This document shows, piece after piece, positions 26,101 to 31,926 of a stretch of 31,926 bases of DNA. The notes beneath the pieces are model-generated. The model worked only from the letters and a program-made list of their open reading frames with translations, ran no database searches and was not told where the DNA came from. Each line of letters begins with the position of its first letter. The stretch's first letter is position 1. A program made the position numbers and the translations under genes. Source of the DNA: CAUTUX01 sp963545485 (GTDB lineage Bacteria > Bacillota > Clostridia > Christensenellales > CAG-917); the NCBI GenBank assembly GCA_963545485.1, contig CAUUJG010000015.1, positions 1-31,926 of the forward strand, in the 5' to 3' direction.

Positions 26101-28423
26101 CTATTGTTGTAACAGCTCCTGGGATTGTATATTCAGTGATATCTGGCTTTGTAACTCTATATAATGCATTCCCAAAGATAACATCTTCCTCTCTCGCAAA
26201 CTTATCGTCCAACAATTTTGTACCTTGTAAAGCACTTTCAGAAATATATTCTATAACTGTTGATAAAATATCAATTTCTTCCAAATTCTTTAAATATGAA
26301 AATGCATTATCATATATTTTTGTAACCGCATTTCCAAGTAAAACTTTTTTAACATGTTTAAGTTCTCTAGTTTCTTTCTCCTTAAAATTATCAAAAGCAT
26401 CAACTCCAATAATGCTAATGTTTTCTGTACTTAAATCAATTGTATCGTTACTAGAAGCTGTGGTCGCTTTATATAAATATTTACCACTTTCAGTATTGAA
26501 TATTATTGAATCATCAGCGTTTTTCTCAAGGAATTTCGTTGCTTTAAATGCATCTCTGCCTATCTTGTTTATTGTGTTAGGCATAATAACTTCAGACAAT
26601 CTTGAACTTTTTTCAAATGCACTAGGAAGAATCTCTTTTATTTTACTCTGACTCATATCTATGCTTGTAAGATGTGTTAAATCTGCACAACCGCCAATTT
26701 TAGAAACAAATCTTTCTACACCATCAACAACAACTTTTTCAGGTATCTTCAAATTGCTTGTTGTTTTATCTTTAAGATTCAATAACGACACTGTTCCGTC
26801 AGAATTAATTTCATACCCTGGTTTATATGAAGCTTCCTGATCACTTTCAGGTAGATTATAGAATGCAGATTCTACTATATAATTGGATAATTCCGCATCA
26901 TTTATTACCCATTTTGGGAATAGTCTTGCCTTGCCATCACTTACAATATTTTCAATTTTTGTATTTTCTGATATCTTATCAACATTTTCAAATGTATTAT
27001 TTTTATACCATCCTTCTTTGTAAGCACCTTGTGATTTTTTAATTTTAGTAAAAAGATCTGAAAGTTTCATTCTCTTTTTTACCGATTGGTCTTTGTTTTT
27101 AAATATTTCAATTTCAGTAACAATGTCACCAATTTCCTTTCCAAAAGGTATTCCGTTTATTACAAATGATGATGGAAAATTTTTCCCATCAGCATATTCA
27201 GACTCCGCTGATACCCCTTCTGTTAAAGGATCATTAGTGGCATCATATGCATTTGCTTCTTCATATGTCTTCCCAAAATTGCCTCCGTATGTGTAAATTT
27301 CTGTCTTATACTTATTCTGATTCCAATGTGCATATAAATTTACAACATTATCTTTCTCGTCACCAGGTTTAAACAAATATTGTATTTCTTTTTCAATTCC
27401 ACCTTCTATAATTTTTTTATACCATCCTTTAAAACTATGTGATTTATACTTATTTAAAGTTTTTCCGTCTGGTAATTCATAATCATTATTAGTTCCTGAA
27501 ATCTTTCCTGTAACCTTATTAACTATAACATCTGATATATCTTCTGGATCACTTTCCCCTGTAATTAACTCTCTATCTCCCGGAAGATTTAAATGATATT
27601 TAAATGTCACATTATTTGCTTCATACTTTGGAATAAATTTATATAGATATTTTTTTTCATCATCTTCTTTTCTAAATGTCAAATTTTCATTAAATTCTTT
27701 ACTTATTTCTTTCTCATCAATCTTTGAATAACTATCTTGATTTTTGTCTGATGAGTATACCTCCATAATATATTTTTTAAAGGTATAACCCTGTTTCGTT
27801 ATATTGAATTTCTCTATAAATCTTTCTCCCGTCGTTCTTTCACCTTCAACTGCCTCAATTGCAATATTTGTTCCGAGTGATTTGGCTGTAATAACTTTTT
27901 CATGGGGTTCAACTAAACTTCTCAATCCAGAATCATACTCAAAAGATATTCCCTCATCTGACACAACAAACTCGTTCGCTACTTTAAAAACATTTCTTTT
28001 CCTAACTATTCTAAGTGAAAATGTTCCTAAAATACCGTCATATTTTACTTTAACGGAACCTCTCCAAACTGGAATTTGCGAAACCGTTTGTGGTTGATCT
28101 ATAACTGACTCTATCTCCGCAAGATTCTGTATCCATTCTTTTTTTAAAGAAACTGGTTCCCCAATATTAACCATCTCTTTGTTGGAAATCTTTTTTCTTT
28201 TCTGAATTTTTACCTGACTCCAGTCAATATCCTCATATACGGCATATTGCGTAAAGGGACTTGTTCCTCTAGATTCATCAAAATCCACTGTAAAATGAAG
28301 ACTTACTCCCCTATTACTATCATCTTTTCCCTTATCTTTATTCTTTTTAACACATCCTGTAAGTATTGTTGTAAAAATGAGTGCAAAAACTACCAATAAA
28401 ATAGCCAATCTGGATTTTTTCAT
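23168..28423 (-). CDS. Giant BspA-like leucine-rich repeat surface lipoprotein
   Basis: A 1751-residue exported lipoprotein. The signal peptide ends in the lipobox LTGC, with Cys24 as the lipidation site, followed by a Lys/Asp-rich tether. At about 330-540 are InlB B-repeat-like segments (HSFKGWYKKI, NLYAHWNQNKY, KEGWYKNNTF). A first block of BspA-type LRR_5 repeats follows at about 570-950 (pattern xxIPxxVTTIxDRAFKxxxxL). A middle region of beta domains includes one like a bacterial Ig-type group 3 domain (KLSVTKGDGEKYGI to HNIKVSYEERGK). Further LRR_5 repeats lie at about 1290-1360 and at the C-terminus (MGSEAFAKTQIEEVDLSGSK, EGCKEL). Such proteins act in adhesion. No LPXTG anchor is present. 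AGGGGAAATT precedes the ATG and a strong terminator follows, so it is a single-gene unit. Confidence 0.92.
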   Translation of the reverse strand: MKKSRLAILLVVFALIFTTILTGCVKKNKDKGKDDSNRGVSLHFTVDFDESRGTSPFTQYAVYEDIDWSQVKIQKRKKISNKEMVNIGEPVSLKKEWIQNLAEIESVIDQPQTVSQIPVWRGSVKVKYDGILGTFSLRIVRKRNVFKVANEFVVSDEGISFEYDSGLRSLVEPHEKVITAKSLGTNIAIEAVEGERTTGERFIEKFNITKQGYTFKKYIMEVYSSDKNQDSYSKIDEKEISKEFNENLTFRKEDDEKKYLYKFIPKYEANNVTFKYHLNLPGDRELITGESDPEDISDVIVNKVTGKISGTNNDYELPDGKTLNKYKSHSFKGWYKKIIEGGIEKEIQYLFKPGDEKDNVVNLYAHWNQNKYKTEIYTYGGNFGKTYEEANAYDATNDPLTEGVSAESEYADGKNFPSSFVINGIPFGKEIGDIVTEIEIFKNKDQSVKKRMKLSDLFTKIKKSQGAYKEGWYKNNTFENVDKISENTKIENIVSDGKARLFPKWVINDAELSNYIVESAFYNLPESDQEASYKPGYEINSDGTVSLLNLKDKTTSNLKIPEKVVVDGVERFVSKIGGCADLTHLTSIDMSQSKIKEILPSAFEKSSRLSEVIMPNTINKIGRDAFKATKFLEKNADDSIIFNTESGKYLYKATTASSNDTIDLSTENISIIGVDAFDNFKEKETRELKHVKKVLLGNAVTKIYDNAFSYLKNLEEIDILSTVIEYISESALQGTKLLDDKFAREEDVIFGNALYRVTKPDITEYTIPGAVTTIADRAFKSQHKLKTVTNLDSVNKIGKYAFKDSLEFLKEHKNAEGLVVVNKKVIANLSQSETVHVDEDIEEIVECGLSGEYALNLTELFIYSKKIKISKNAFEDNKNLKKVAFISKDASMIDGDLNIDSDSINLKKGSKIYLQNEVLHKLKTEIEGKTITELTNINHILYKENAGSFSELKITNVEINENVVSTKYLRRKVDYKVVDDIFKAPETSVEKGIKIAYANELSGKAYGKLEKAVVESKFVDDELNKKGSHEVELEIFNDIKTNFKYSIFNAPDETKLIQITGLKDRYYTSDIVMDITNAYISYIDIDGNEEKIKLTESDVSTYKNEPGEYDIKKKLEIEGWGEFKKENGDPLEVVHHYKVETAEIISVEQDSELIYAQGQDVDTSKIKLSVTKGDGEKYGIDAQNENLTYLELDGNHIPGGDVVENKVLKTVDPGFHNIKVSYEERGKKIEGVIRYKVAFKENVDDFEFSYSSKGATITGLKSGYKKVLVAPGSVKNDGKTYVVTAIANGAFAGKDDIIRMYIPKTIKKIGERAFEGCTQLESVQLYNVTEVNDTTIIDSDIFKTELIGYEELHATEATINGIQFANLIERKKLVIPDKATINSREIKTNAEGHSYEAKYQYIADIKADLSVFEDEGKVLKGITVSIPNTEYFIELLGCEVEEREVEENGKKVMKKFLKVDDKGNPITTNPKLKDKFSSGQYRFYNVSGSSNDKQIMHFKFNDDYKTKDADPKKYSRYTIIGTQNEADILSYYDMIGGRIVAGKYLKSSSDKDIHEIVGYVENAFDGLALSEDKRLYLSDSIKQGLYLNYVGAYNFDEKKVRSEDKYFSNTVEDIGVAAFKGSKLNKFKFTNSENALKRMGSEAFAKTQIEEVDLSGSKLTEINADVFRDCEKLTTVKLNDNIKHILKSAFEGCKELNIFEYDFNKLETIYEYAFKGCAKFDKTFELFTSTLHGNATKENVFEGSNAHVTWK

Positions 28424-28459
28424 AATTTCCCCTTGTTATATATAAATATATATATTTCA

Positions 28460-28489
28460 AGTATAAAATATTTAGACAAATTAAATCAA
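28460..28489 (-). promoter_or_regulatory. Promoter of the LRR lipoprotein gene
   Basis: On the minus strand TTGATT (28484-28489) and TATACT (28460-28465) are 18 bases apart. Transcription would start about 30 bases before the ATG at 28423, leaving a short leader that contains AGGGGAA. An alternating A/T tract lies between. The gap after the M20 gene has no visible terminator. Confidence 0.5.
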
Positions 28490-28518
28490 TATTGAAATTT
28501 CTCTCTTAATAATATCGG

Positions 28519-29817
28519 TCAACTGTATGCTAAAATATATTTTTCAAAAAATTCAACTGACTTCAATAAAGAAGCAATAGGAACACATTCGTCATTGCCG
28601 TGCATTCTCGATAAAAGTTCTTTTGAAAGAACTAACGGAGTACATCTAAATGCATAATCAACGCATTCTTCCATCGTTCTACTGTCAGTTCCTCCGAATA
28701 ACATGAATGGTGCAACTCCTACTTTTTGATCATACACATCCTTTATAACAGAACTTAGTTTTTTATATTCTTCACTTTTAAAATCCGACACTTTTGACGC
28801 ATTTCGGGCATTCTGTACCGTTACTTTAATATTATTGTCATTTATAATTTCTTTCAACTTCTTTTCAACACTATCTTTATTATCCCATGGAGCAAGTCTT
28901 ATATTCGCCAAAATACTAGCTTTAGCAGGGATTATATTAGGAGCAGATGATCCCTTCATCATCGTAAATACAAGTGTACTTTGATAAATCGCTCTATTTT
29001 GTTCATTGATAGACAATTTGTCATTAATAAACTCAGGAATTTTATTTTCCAAATCTTCATAGTATTTATCACTAGGATACATATTTTTATACATTTCAAC
29101 AGTTACGGGGTGTATTGTTTGTTTCCATTCTTTCGAATCTTTATATTTTTCTTTCACTTTTAAAATAACTTTTGCAAGTGCATCAATTGCTTGATTATCT
29201 TCTGGCTGTGAACTATGTCCCCCTTTATTTTCGGCTGTAAATATAACATCCATATATCCTTTTTCAAGAACTCCAACCATGGCACATTTATAATCTGAAG
29301 CTGGAACATCCTCTATTACACCACCCTCATCAAGAGAAACTATAGGCTTAATTTTATGTTCCTTAAACCACTTAACACTTTCAAAACATCCTCCGCCGCC
29401 GATTTCTTCATTATCACTTAAGCTTATATATATATCTTGTTTCGGTTTTTCACCACGAGACAACAACCTTTCAACAGCTGTCATTATTGAAAAAATTACA
29501 TTTTTACAATCAATTGTTCCTCTTCCAAATACGCATCCATCTCGTACCTCTGCTTTAAAAGGGTCGCTATTCCACATGCTTTTATCAACATCTACAACAT
29601 CCTGATGTGCCATCAGTACAAGTGGTCTATCATGTTTCTTTCCTTCCCACTTATACAACAATGCATTACCTTTCAATTTGTTTTTTTGTAGGTTTTTATG
29701 TACAAGTGGAAAGCATTTCTCAAATTCTTTATGTAGCATATGAAATGGCTCATCTCCAGCATTTGACACTGTTGGACAATTAATTAAACGGCAAAATTTT
29801 TCTATATCAAGATTCAT
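28519..29817 (-). CDS. M20 family metallopeptidase (carboxypeptidase/deacylase type)
   Basis: A 432-residue M20 zinc hydrolase of the carboxypeptidase S / PM20D1-like group, which cleaves C-terminal residues or N-acyl groups. Catalytic features are MAHQDVVDVD (His71, Asp73), GRGTIDCKN (Asp103, bridging metal), SDNEEIGGGG (Glu137 base, Glu138 ligand), SLDEGG and LFGGTDSRTM near the end. The dimerisation domain lies in the middle (KGGHSSQPEDN). The ATG at 29817 has AAGGAG upstream and begins MNLDIEKF; the frame is open 11 codons further but without a ribosome site. No signal peptide, so cytoplasmic. The gene is transcribed alone and divergent from rplU. Confidence 0.93.
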   Translation of the reverse strand: MNLDIEKFCRLINCPTVSNAGDEPFHMLHKEFEKCFPLVHKNLQKNKLKGNALLYKWEGKKHDRPLVLMAHQDVVDVDKSMWNSDPFKAEVRDGCVFGRGTIDCKNVIFSIMTAVERLLSRGEKPKQDIYISLSDNEEIGGGGCFESVKWFKEHKIKPIVSLDEGGVIEDVPASDYKCAMVGVLEKGYMDVIFTAENKGGHSSQPEDNQAIDALAKVILKVKEKYKDSKEWKQTIHPVTVEMYKNMYPSDKYYEDLENKIPEFINDKLSINEQNRAIYQSTLVFTMMKGSSAPNIIPAKASILANIRLAPWDNKDSVEKKLKEIINDNNIKVTVQNARNASKVSDFKSEEYKKLSSVIKDVYDQKVGVAPFMLFGGTDSRTMEECVDYAFRCTPLVLSKELLSRMHGNDECVPIASLLKSVEFFEKYILAYS

Positions 29818-29838
29818 ATATTCTCCTTGTTTTTTTGT

Positions 29839-29847
29839 AGTATAGCA
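29839..29847 (-). promoter_or_regulatory. Extended -10 promoter of the M20 peptidase gene
   Basis: On the minus strand TGCTATACT is an extended -10 element (TG, one base, then TATACT). No good -35 box is found at 16-18 bases, which is normal for extended -10 promoters. The expected transcription start is about 15 bases before the ATG at 29817, leaving AAGGAG in the leader. Confidence 0.5.
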
Positions 29848-29887
29848 CATTATTCCTTTGCTTTTACTTACAAAATCTGCTTTTTAT

Positions 29888-29917
29888 TTGACTTAATATC
29901 TACTGTTTTGATAAATT
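29888..29917 (+). promoter_or_regulatory. Promoter of rplU-prp-rpmA
   Basis: TTGACT (29888-29893) is five of six to the -35 consensus. TAAATT (29912-29917) serves as a fair -10 box after an 18-base spacer. Transcription from here would give a leader of about 70 bases before rplU. Confidence 0.5.
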
Positions 29918-29996
29918 AATTGCTGTGCCGCACAAAAAAGGTTTTAAGTTTGCTGAGCAACACCTCATTGGCGAGACTGGAGAGAGGAGGTATTTT
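29918..29996 (+). ncRNA. Ribosomal protein L21 leader (autoregulatory mRNA element)
   Basis: The leader upstream of rplU in Firmicutes often folds into an element thought to bind L21. This stretch has features I associate with that element: CATTGGCGAGACTGGAG before the Shine-Dalgarno, and a short TTGC/GCAA hairpin. ACCTC near 29972-29976 can pair with GAGGT of the Shine-Dalgarno region (about 29987-29991), which would close a hairpin that hides the ribosome site. The family assignment is from memory and needs a covariance search. Confidence 0.55.
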
Positions 29997-30305
29997 ATGT
30001 ACGCTATTATTAAGACAGGCGGAAAACAGTACAAAGTTGAAAAAGACATGCGTGTTAAAGTTGAAAAACTTGATGCAAAAGTTGGAGACAAAATCAATTT
30101 AGACTGTATCCTTGTAGTTGATTCTAAGAACAATCTCACCTTAGCTAAAAATTCAGACAAGATAGCCGTTGAAGCAAAAGTTGTTGCTCAAGAAAAACAA
30201 CCTAAAGTTGTTGTTTTCCATTACAAAGCTAAGAAACAGATTAGAAAAAAACAGGGTCACAGACAGCCATATACTGAAATACAAATTACAAACATAGCTG
30301 TTTAA
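29997..30305 (+). CDS. rplU: 50S ribosomal protein L21
   Basis: A 102-residue L21: MYAIIKTGGKQYKVEKDM at the N-terminus and the conserved C-terminal KAKKQIRKKQGHRQPYTEIQI, which binds 23S rRNA. The ATG at 29997 follows GAGGAGG with a good spacing. An open frame reaches 24 codons further upstream, but this is leader RNA. The TAA overlaps the next ATG as TAATG, coupling it to prp. Confidence 0.98.
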   Translation: MYAIIKTGGKQYKVEKDMRVKVEKLDAKVGDKINLDCILVVDSKNNLTLAKNSDKIAVEAKVVAQEKQPKVVVFHYKAKKQIRKKQGHRQPYTEIQITNIAV

Positions 30306-30634
30306 TGACCAATATTAAATTTAAAAAAAATAATGACAAGTTCTGTGCTGTAGAATGCTCGGGACACTGTGGATACGATGATTATGGTAAAGACATCGTT
30401 TGTGCAGCAGCAAGTTCAATAGTACAGACAGCGGTACTCGGGATAATTTCATTAGTCGGTGTCGGAATTGATTACAAAATTGATGAAAAAAAAGGAAACT
30501 TGAAAGCAACACTCCCTGAAAAATTAAGTGAATCAGAAGAACATGACTGTGACTTAATTTTAAGAACTGCATTTTTGGGCTTGTCCGACCTAATGAAAAC
30601 ATATTCGGACTATATAAATTTGGAGGTAGAATAA
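30305..30634 (+). CDS. prp: Ribosomal processing cysteine protease Prp
   Basis: A 109-residue Prp (YsxB) protease. The catalytic His21 is in SGHCGYDDYG and Cys33 in DIVCAAASS, the signature of the family. Prp removes the N-terminal extension of L27 before it joins the ribosome and is found only with extended L27. It sits between rplU and rpmA as in most Firmicutes, with TAATG overlaps at both ends. The next gene carries the matching cleavage site. Confidence 0.97.
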   Translation: MTNIKFKKNNDKFCAVECSGHCGYDDYGKDIVCAAASSIVQTAVLGIISLVGVGIDYKIDEKKGNLKATLPEKLSESEEHDCDLILRTAFLGLSDLMKTYSDYINLEVE

Positions 30635-30909
30635 TGTTTATTAAAATACAATTATTTGCTCATAAAAAAGGTGGTGGATCTTCTCGTAACGGAAGAGACA
30701 GTAATGCTAAAAGACTTGGATGCAAGCGTGGCGATGGTCAATATGTATTATCAGGCAATATCCTTGTACGTCAAAGAGGAACAAAGTTCCATGCTGGAAA
30801 CAATGTTGCGAGAGGAAAGGATGATACTTTATTTGCTGTAATTGACGGCATCGTAAAATTCGAGCACATTTCAAGGACAAAAAGACAAATATCAGTTTAC
30901 GCTGAATAA
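30634..30909 (+). CDS. rpmA: 50S ribosomal protein L27, Prp-processed form
   Basis: A 91-residue L27 whose N-terminus MFIKIQLF is an extension before the conserved AHKKGGGSSRNGRDS. Prp is expected to cut after Phe8, exposing the N-terminal tail that reaches the peptidyl transferase centre. The rest (KRLGCKRGDGQYV, RQRGTKFHAGNNV) is canonical. GGAGG lies 8 bases before the ATG inside prp. A weak stem with arms AAAGTCA and TGACTTT (30913-30933) follows and could be a poor terminator. Confidence 0.98.
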   Translation: MFIKIQLFAHKKGGGSSRNGRDSNAKRLGCKRGDGQYVLSGNILVRQRGTKFHAGNNVARGKDDTLFAVIDGIVKFEHISRTKRQISVYAE

Positions 30910-30938
30910 TTTAAAGTCACACATAATGACTTTTATAT

Positions 30939-31733
30939 ATGACTTTTTCAGTTGCAAAAAATGACTTTTTTAATTTGACCGACACTCTCATGTGCGGTCA
31001 GATTTTTCGTTATAAAATAAATAACAATAACTACACAATAATTTCAAAAAACAATTACGCTGAAATAGAAGAAAAAGATAACTATTATTTCTTTACTTGC
31101 AACGACACAAATTATTTTAAAAATTTTTTACATACTGACTATGACTATGCCACTCTCGCAAAACGTTTTGAAAAAGATCTCTACCTCGCAAAAGCTCTAG
31201 AATTCTCAAAAGGAATTCATATATTAAGACAAGACCCTTTTGAAATGATTATCTCGTTTATAATTTCACAAAACAACAATATTCCGAGAATAAAGAAAAC
31301 AATTGAAAAACTCTGTACCGCACTTGGAACAAAAATTCCCAATACAAATTATTATGCTTTCCCAACATGTGAAACACTAGCAACTGCTGACCTATCATCT
31401 TTTGGTTTAGGATATAGAGAAAGCTACATCAAGGAAACAACCAACACTCTACTCAGTGTGGACCTTGGAAAACTTACGACATACAGCACAAATGAACTAT
31501 TCAAATTCCTAATTTCACTTAAAGGGGTAGGTCCTAAGGTCGCAAATTGTATACTACTATTTGGCTTTGGCAGGTACAGTGTATTCCCAGTAGATACATG
31601 GATCCTTAAAATCTTTAACGAAACAGATGGAGTTAAACTTACACAAACTCTTGAAAATAAATATGGAGAATATTCAGGTTTTGTGCAACAATGGTTATAT
31701 TATTATAAGCGTTCTATAGATATGCATCCGTAG
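30939..31733 (+). CDS. ogg: 8-oxoguanine DNA glycosylase/AP lyase, OGG1 type
   Basis: A 264-residue OGG1-like bifunctional glycosylase that removes 8-oxoguanine and nicks the strand. The N-terminal domain has TLMCGQIFRYK. The HhH-GPD region has LKGVGPKVANCILLFGF with catalytic Lys200 and the catalytic Asp219 in VFPVDTWI, equivalent to Lys249 and Asp268 of human OGG1. The ATG at 30939 fits the family N-terminus but lacks a Shine-Dalgarno; ATGACTTTT occurs three times around it. The last codons ATG CAT CCG TAG run 10 bases into the tRNA-Arg gene, so the stop codon is part of the tRNA acceptor region. It lies 29 bases after rpmA, where many Firmicutes have obgE. Confidence 0.93.
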   Translation: MTFSVAKNDFFNLTDTLMCGQIFRYKINNNNYTIISKNNYAEIEEKDNYYFFTCNDTNYFKNFLHTDYDYATLAKRFEKDLYLAKALEFSKGIHILRQDPFEMIISFIISQNNNIPRIKKTIEKLCTALGTKIPNTNYYAFPTCETLATADLSSFGLGYRESYIKETTNTLLSVDLGKLTTYSTNELFKFLISLKGVGPKVANCILLFGFGRYSVFPVDTWILKIFNETDGVKLTQTLENKYGEYSGFVQQWLYYYKRSIDMHP

Positions 31734-31798
31734 CTCAACGGATAGAGCAACAGCCTCCGGAGCTGTAGATACAGGTTCAATTCCTATCGGGTGCACCA
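31724..31798 (+). tRNA. tRNA-Arg (anticodon CCG)
   Basis: A 75-base cloverleaf with encoded CCA. Acceptor stem GCATCCG pairs with CGGGTGC (31788-31794), with one G-T pair. D arm GCTC/GAGC. Anticodon arm ACAGC/GCTGT with loop CTCCGGA, giving anticodon CCG at 31757-31759 (reads CGG, Arg). The T loop is TTCAATT. The T stem ACAGG/CCTAT has one C-A mismatch at its second pair (31772/31786). The first 10 bases overlap the 3' end of ogg. A T6 run follows at about 31802, and no promoter of its own is evident, so it may be processed from an ogg transcript. Confidence 0.93.
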
Positions 31799-31926
31799 TA
31801 GTTTTTTAAAGATTCCACACTATTATATATAGCCCCGACGATTGTTTTTTACCAAAATATCTTTTCTTTCAAATAAAGAATTCCCAAATTAATCCACTAT
31901 ATCAATCAATGACAGCAGTTCAAGGA

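Noticed and set aside
29925..29996. N-terminal extension of L21
   Set aside because: It starts from a non-ATG codon in the leader RNA, while the ATG at 29997 has a strong GAGGAGG and matches the family start.
31799..31926. Possible gene or RNA after the tRNA
   Set aside because: Apart from a T run directly after the tRNA, I see no ORF, hairpin or repeat in these 128 bases.

Overview
The window is AT-rich DNA from a low-GC, anaerobic, probably host-associated Firmicute of class Clostridia (Lachnospiraceae- or Peptostreptococcaceae-like). This rests on the ribosomal set rplU-prp-rpmA with a Prp-cleaved L27, the recJ-rel-MBL-hemZ order, a ferredoxin-dependent 2-oxoacid oxidoreductase, a Filifactor/Catonella-like Cas9 and a giant BspA-like surface lipoprotein. 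No database search was possible, so the taxonomy is inference.

Region 1 (1-6220, minus strand) is a complete type II-A CRISPR-Cas locus read right to left: promoter, cas9, cas1, cas2, csn2, a short leader, and the leader-proximal repeat cut by the window edge. All catalytic residues of Cas9 and Cas1 look intact. No convincing tracrRNA lies next to cas9.

Region 2 (6221-9714, minus) is a housekeeping run: a small DUF1858 CxxC protein, an XRE-cupin regulator, metG and tatD, nearly all overlapping or abutting.

Region 3 (9715-10035) has no intact gene. Its right part is a decayed IS200/IS605 element: the last codons of a TnpB-like protein and the hairpin right end, which supplies the stop codon of the neighbouring methyltransferase gene.

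Region 4 (10033-17339, minus) holds a methyltransferase of the leucine carboxyl methyltransferase family and the recJ-rel-MBL-hemZ operon (DNA repair, stringent response, thiolester or glyoxalase-like hydrolase, anaerobic porphyrin-type radical SAM enzyme).

Region 5 (17340-22773): a plus-strand yfcE-like phosphoesterase and a minus-strand single-pass exported protein, both with strong promoters placed so close to the start codon that the mRNAs should be leaderless; then a six-gene minus-strand operon korD-korA-korB-korC-thyA-folA joining 2-oxoacid oxidation with thymidylate synthesis and dihydrofolate recycling.

Region 6 (22774-29847): a gap with a candidate 39-codon gene that has its own promoter and Shine-Dalgarno, a clear terminator, a 1751-residue LRR lipoprotein and an M20 peptidase.

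Region 7 (29888-31926, plus): rplU with its leader, prp, rpmA, an OGG-type 8-oxoguanine glycosylase gene, and a tRNA-Arg(CCG) whose acceptor stem supplies the stop codon of the glycosylase gene. The main points for a second look are the ogg/tRNA overlap, the leaderless promoters, the IS-derived stop codon and orphan right-end RNA, the small ORF, and the unplaced tracrRNA.
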